In this document: one piece after another, positions 60,701 through 64,000 of the stretch | How the letters are laid out: each line of letters starts with the position of its first letter | Position numbering within the stretch: position 1 is the first letter of the stretch | NCBI GenBank assembly: GCA_037389465.1 | Contig: JAZARR010000212.1 | Location: 4,234,001 to 4,298,000, forward strand | Length of the DNA: 64,000 bases | Source of the DNA: Baylisascaris procyonis | Lineage: Eukaryota; Nematoda; Chromadorea; Rhabditida; Ascarididae | Direction: 5' to 3' | Notes under the pieces: model-generated | Told to the model about the DNA's origin: nothing | What the model saw: only the letters and a program-made list of their open reading frames with translations | Databases searched by the model: none | Translations under genes and position numbers: made by a program

Positions 60701-62308
60701 GAGTTTCATTCACTAATAAAGAACGAGAGTGGCTACGGCTGCAAATTCTACAACTCGAAGTATTGTAATTCTTCGAGTTAGAATAAATGCTTGCGAAGAA
60801 TTAACGAAGGTGTCTGATCAGTGAGACCGTTCCAGTGGTAGCACGTTTAGTGTGACAATAGCCACCATTGTTGTTATTGTCACAGTGAGCAGACGTTCGA
60901 CTTCTATGGATTCCAACAGCGCTGGCAAAACCTGAGATACTAGCCGAAAACGGTTGGCGCCACAAGTTTGCTCTCCTTCCAGAAGTCGTCTACTAACTGG
61001 TCACACCTACTACACTTTGCTCAGCTTTTCGTATTTGTGGGCTGTGATCCGCAAGCACTACAGATGCTATGAAGAGCACTGTAAATTATGATGGAATATG
61101 TCAGGCTGTCACTTTGGAGAGCTTTACATTCCGCCAACAGCCTACGATTCGTTGTTGCTTTCGCTTTCTATTAATTTTATGGCAGAAAAGTGAATTTCAC
61201 GAACACTGCGCACCTCTGCACCTCTGTTCATCTCCTCTCAGCTCGCTTATTCGAACACAGTACAACATTCCACAGCTATCTTTTAAATCGCCTCCGAAGC
61301 AAACCTCATTCATTCGTTGCAACTTTTTTAAATTCACTGTCAGTCACCTCGAAACACGCGTACCACCGTATGCGATATGAAAACGCTTTTTGCACTTTAG
61401 CCGCGTCTGCTCGATAAAATAAATTCAGTTTCAACACAATTCACGGCATTAGTCTACTATTCAAAAATTGCTAATTCATTGCAATTTCACGTGAACATTA
61501 TAAACTCCAACAGCATAAACCAAATCAAGTCAAAAAAGGTATCGTAATAAACTTAAGCGTTTTTCAACTCATCAGCTTCTACGGGGACCACTGGAGGGGC
61601 TCAACGCTCCAGATATCTCCGTTCTTGCAGGATAGTTTCAGAACGTAAGCCTCCTTCGTCGCGAAAGCGTCGCGGGCGTCTAAAGCTCAGCTGCCCCACA
61701 CAGGAAATGTAGGACGATATCGCCCGATAGAGGCCCTCGCCTAAGGGACCCCTTTCATACCATAGTATGCGCTCCTTCCATTTCTAATTCGGGCAGCCTT
61801 GAACGTCACCTTCTCATTTTGATTCATCAACTTCATACAGTAATTGAAACAAGAAAAAAAAAACTGTCACGATCTTTCTGAAATGTATTCCCGCGAGTTC
61901 ACAGTGGACACAGCCATTCACAGTAAGCGAATGTTTCTTGCATAACGCAGTATCCCTTTTAAGCACTAATGAACATTGCATAGTGAGTGCATTGTATTGC
62001 AAATAGAAACAAGCTGAAAGGTTCTTGCATCGGTATGCTGCTCTGTTGTTATTCTATTCGTGTAGTAAACACAACTGTTGCAACGAAATCGCTTCCTAAG
62101 CGAAATAACAGCTATGATAAGTAAAGCATCAAAACATGTGCGTAATACTACGTGAAGACAATGTGAAATGCCCGCTCTTTTCCTATCATTGAACGACGTC
62201 TTAAGTGAACAGCAAGAAATATCAAAAAGCGCTCGGCGATCTTGCCACCAATTTGCCCTATCCGATGTCTTTTTTCACGCCACATTCACCCTCATCCGTT
62301 GATCGTAG
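57709..62308. other. Mostly unassigned DNA
   Basis: No convincing gene. GC-richer blocks at about 58930-59200, 59200-59450 and 60050-60280 have open frames on both strands: for example plus 58923-59201, and a minus frame over about 59120-58925 containing NELENRFRDGDIQRFLAVRR. They carry no motif and do not link by splice phase. They could be old transposon pieces or exons of an unrecognised gene. Confidence 0.4.
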
Positions 62309-62475
62309 ACACCCGTTTTGCATATGTTAAGAAAGTCACCAAATTTTGCCGCAAGGAAGAAGTGAAAAGGCATACCAGGGATGCAGAAACGGCGACATAT
62401 GCTTTTCACGAAATCGCCGATCGTTTAAAGCGGTTCAGCCATTATCCAAATGAAAAATGGGATAATGCCACATAG
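62309..62475 (+). CDS. Plausible terminal exon of an unidentified plus-strand gene
   Basis: After TTGATCGTAG, a 54-residue frame starts TRFAYVKKVTKFCRKEEVKR, continues through TYAFHEIADRLKRFSHYPNE, and stops at TAG 62473-62475. It is Lys/Glu-rich with purine-first codons. Immediately upstream (about 62200-62300) all three plus frames are open over short distances, for example KKYQKALGDLATNLPYPMSF, so the preceding exon and its phase are unclear. Function unknown. Confidence 0.4.
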
Positions 62476-64000
62476 GCTTAAGCTAACGAGCCTTGTCGGC
62501 TGTAACATTTCTTCAGACTACCAGAAGAATGGGTTTTAACGCCATTAGTTAAATAAATTGTCATAAAGCTTGAAAGTCATAAGAAAGTAAACTGTAGCTC
62601 TTTCTTCCCACTTCTTTAGTCAGAAAAAAGGTGCTGAGGATAGAATTATCGCCGAGACAGAACTCTTAGCCAACTAGCGGTCTTTTCCAAATGGCCACGC
62701 ATTCATCTCATAAAATTTCTCTGAAAAAGGGCTGAAGGAGTGAAAAGGATTTATGAGCATTTGGAAAGGAGGTAGGAGTTGAAACGAAAGCAAAAAAAAA
62801 ATGATTAAAGGAACACAGAGGTGAGAAAGCAAAAAAAAACGAAAAAGTTCTCTTGTGTCTACCTCGATTGCGCTCTCAGTCTTTTGCAGTTTCCAGTTTA
62901 GTGGAGCGGTACCAATACCGTTATAAGCAGCCATACGCCCAATGCTAACGATTTGCACTGTTACAGCGAATGACAGCTGCCGCAGAACGCAGTCTCCTCA
63001 TTAACCACACAGTCGTACTAACCTGCTCCCGTAGGCATACGCACACGTATAATCACGCATACATACGAATAAACGCACATACACACAAACACAAGCACAC
63101 ACGAAAGCAGTTGACGTTTTGGGAGTGGATAGGGGCATGGAAGGTTGGATGACATGCATGCCTTATAGTAGGCTGGCCTAAAGTGGCATTGATGGTGAAA
63201 TAAATGAAGCAATGCATATTGACGTACCCACCGAGTCATCGTACAAGTAAGTCTTCACGAAAAACTATTTTCCTCACAATCGACCGATTGGCTCAACAGT
63301 AAATTTTGAATGCTGAAATTCTAGCAATCAGTAAGAATGAAGCTGTATTTGGTTGGCCCTCTGAAGGTAGAATATAATCGTGAAATTCGACGATTTCTAC
63401 TCTCTCATATTTGGTTGTCAGATTGCGAAATAGGCGTTGATGCACGTACATATATATGAAACGACGCCACTGTACTCACTAGGTTTTCTTTCCCCCATCT
63501 TCGCTCCACTCCTCTCCATTGGAAAAAAAGAGGATTTTAACTAAGTTTCCAATACTGGAAAGGATGCCTATTTGTGGTATAAATCGCTTAAGTCATTTGT
63601 CGAGGAAAAGCACTGGCAACCGCTCTACTAAGCTTTGGCAGCTAGCGATGATGCTGTAGAATGATGTAGGAGACGGGGCAAAACGGAGAGGCAAGCAGAT
63701 AGTATGAACTGTTGCTGTAATTGGTTCGAAGTATCTCCGTTTATTTATTGCTTCTATGCAGTGTCGACGCTTTGAATTCTTTCGAGCATGTTCCGCAAAT
63801 ATCACGTTGCATCCACTCAATGATTCATTATTCAATTCTTTTCCTCATCATTTTTTTAACTACCTCGAAAGTTAAAAGTATTAGAAAGCTATGGCACTGT
63901 CGAAAAAGTAGAAAAAATATAATCTCCAGGTCGTGCATTTTTCATTCAATTTAATTGCATATAAAAAACAAGAGCAAAAAATATCAACGACGAGCAATTT
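62476..64000. other. No gene recognised; CA-rich tract at about 63035-63105
   Basis: A CACA/CATA-rich low-complexity tract lies at roughly 63035-63105. Minus frames over it, rich in Val/Cys, are artefacts. Purine-rich runs occur around 62765-62850. I see no splice-supported coding sequence to the window end. Confidence 0.5.

Noticed and set aside
63018..63239. Val/Cys-rich minus frame
   Set aside because: Produced by the CA-rich repeat tract.

Overview
The window looks like a stretch of nematode nuclear genome, most likely a clade V (strongyle-like) worm. It is AT-rich. Genes are broken into short GC-richer exons bounded by GT/AG sites with worm-style TTTCAG or TTGCAG acceptors. Introns run from tens of bases to several kb, intergenic DNA is long, and there are decayed retroposons and (TA)n tracts. 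I see no bacterial operons, rRNA, CRISPR or intact transposon. All gene models were built by reading splice sites and codon phase by eye, with no transcript data.

Left part (1-10461, + strand): the 3' portion of a mitochondrial tRNA-modification GTPase (MnmE/GTPBP3), five exons ending 5504, is followed by a complete three-exon 5-formyltetrahydrofolate cyclo-ligase (MTHFS) ending 10461. The two are linked through one-carbon folate chemistry. From 10462 to 16727 there is no confident gene, only retroelement relics, a long (TA)n tract and one weak minus-strand exon.

Middle (16728-29308, - strand): a single-repeat, membrane-anchored phospholipase B (GDSL/SGNH family) relative, reconstructed from 12 exons whose phases agree except for one unresolved step in the first intron. 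It keeps the GDSL serine. The Asn of the GxND block is replaced (GTEE), and the Asp/His catalytic block is unrecognisable, so it is predicted to be a pseudo-lipase. This is the most interesting object in the window.

Right part: from 31.0 to 34.6 kb lie a possible Ig-like/membrane protein exon (-), a retroposon with a perfect 12-bp target-site duplication, and a short Na,K-ATPase beta-like membrane protein (+) with an in-frame stop. From about 35.7 to 57.7 kb a long series of small + strand exons, many phase-compatible, seems to encode one large helical protein that I cannot name. It includes a 14-nt microexon and an apparent 25-nt micro-intron or frameshift. The last 6 kb holds one plausible terminal exon (62.3 kb) and otherwise nothing I can identify.
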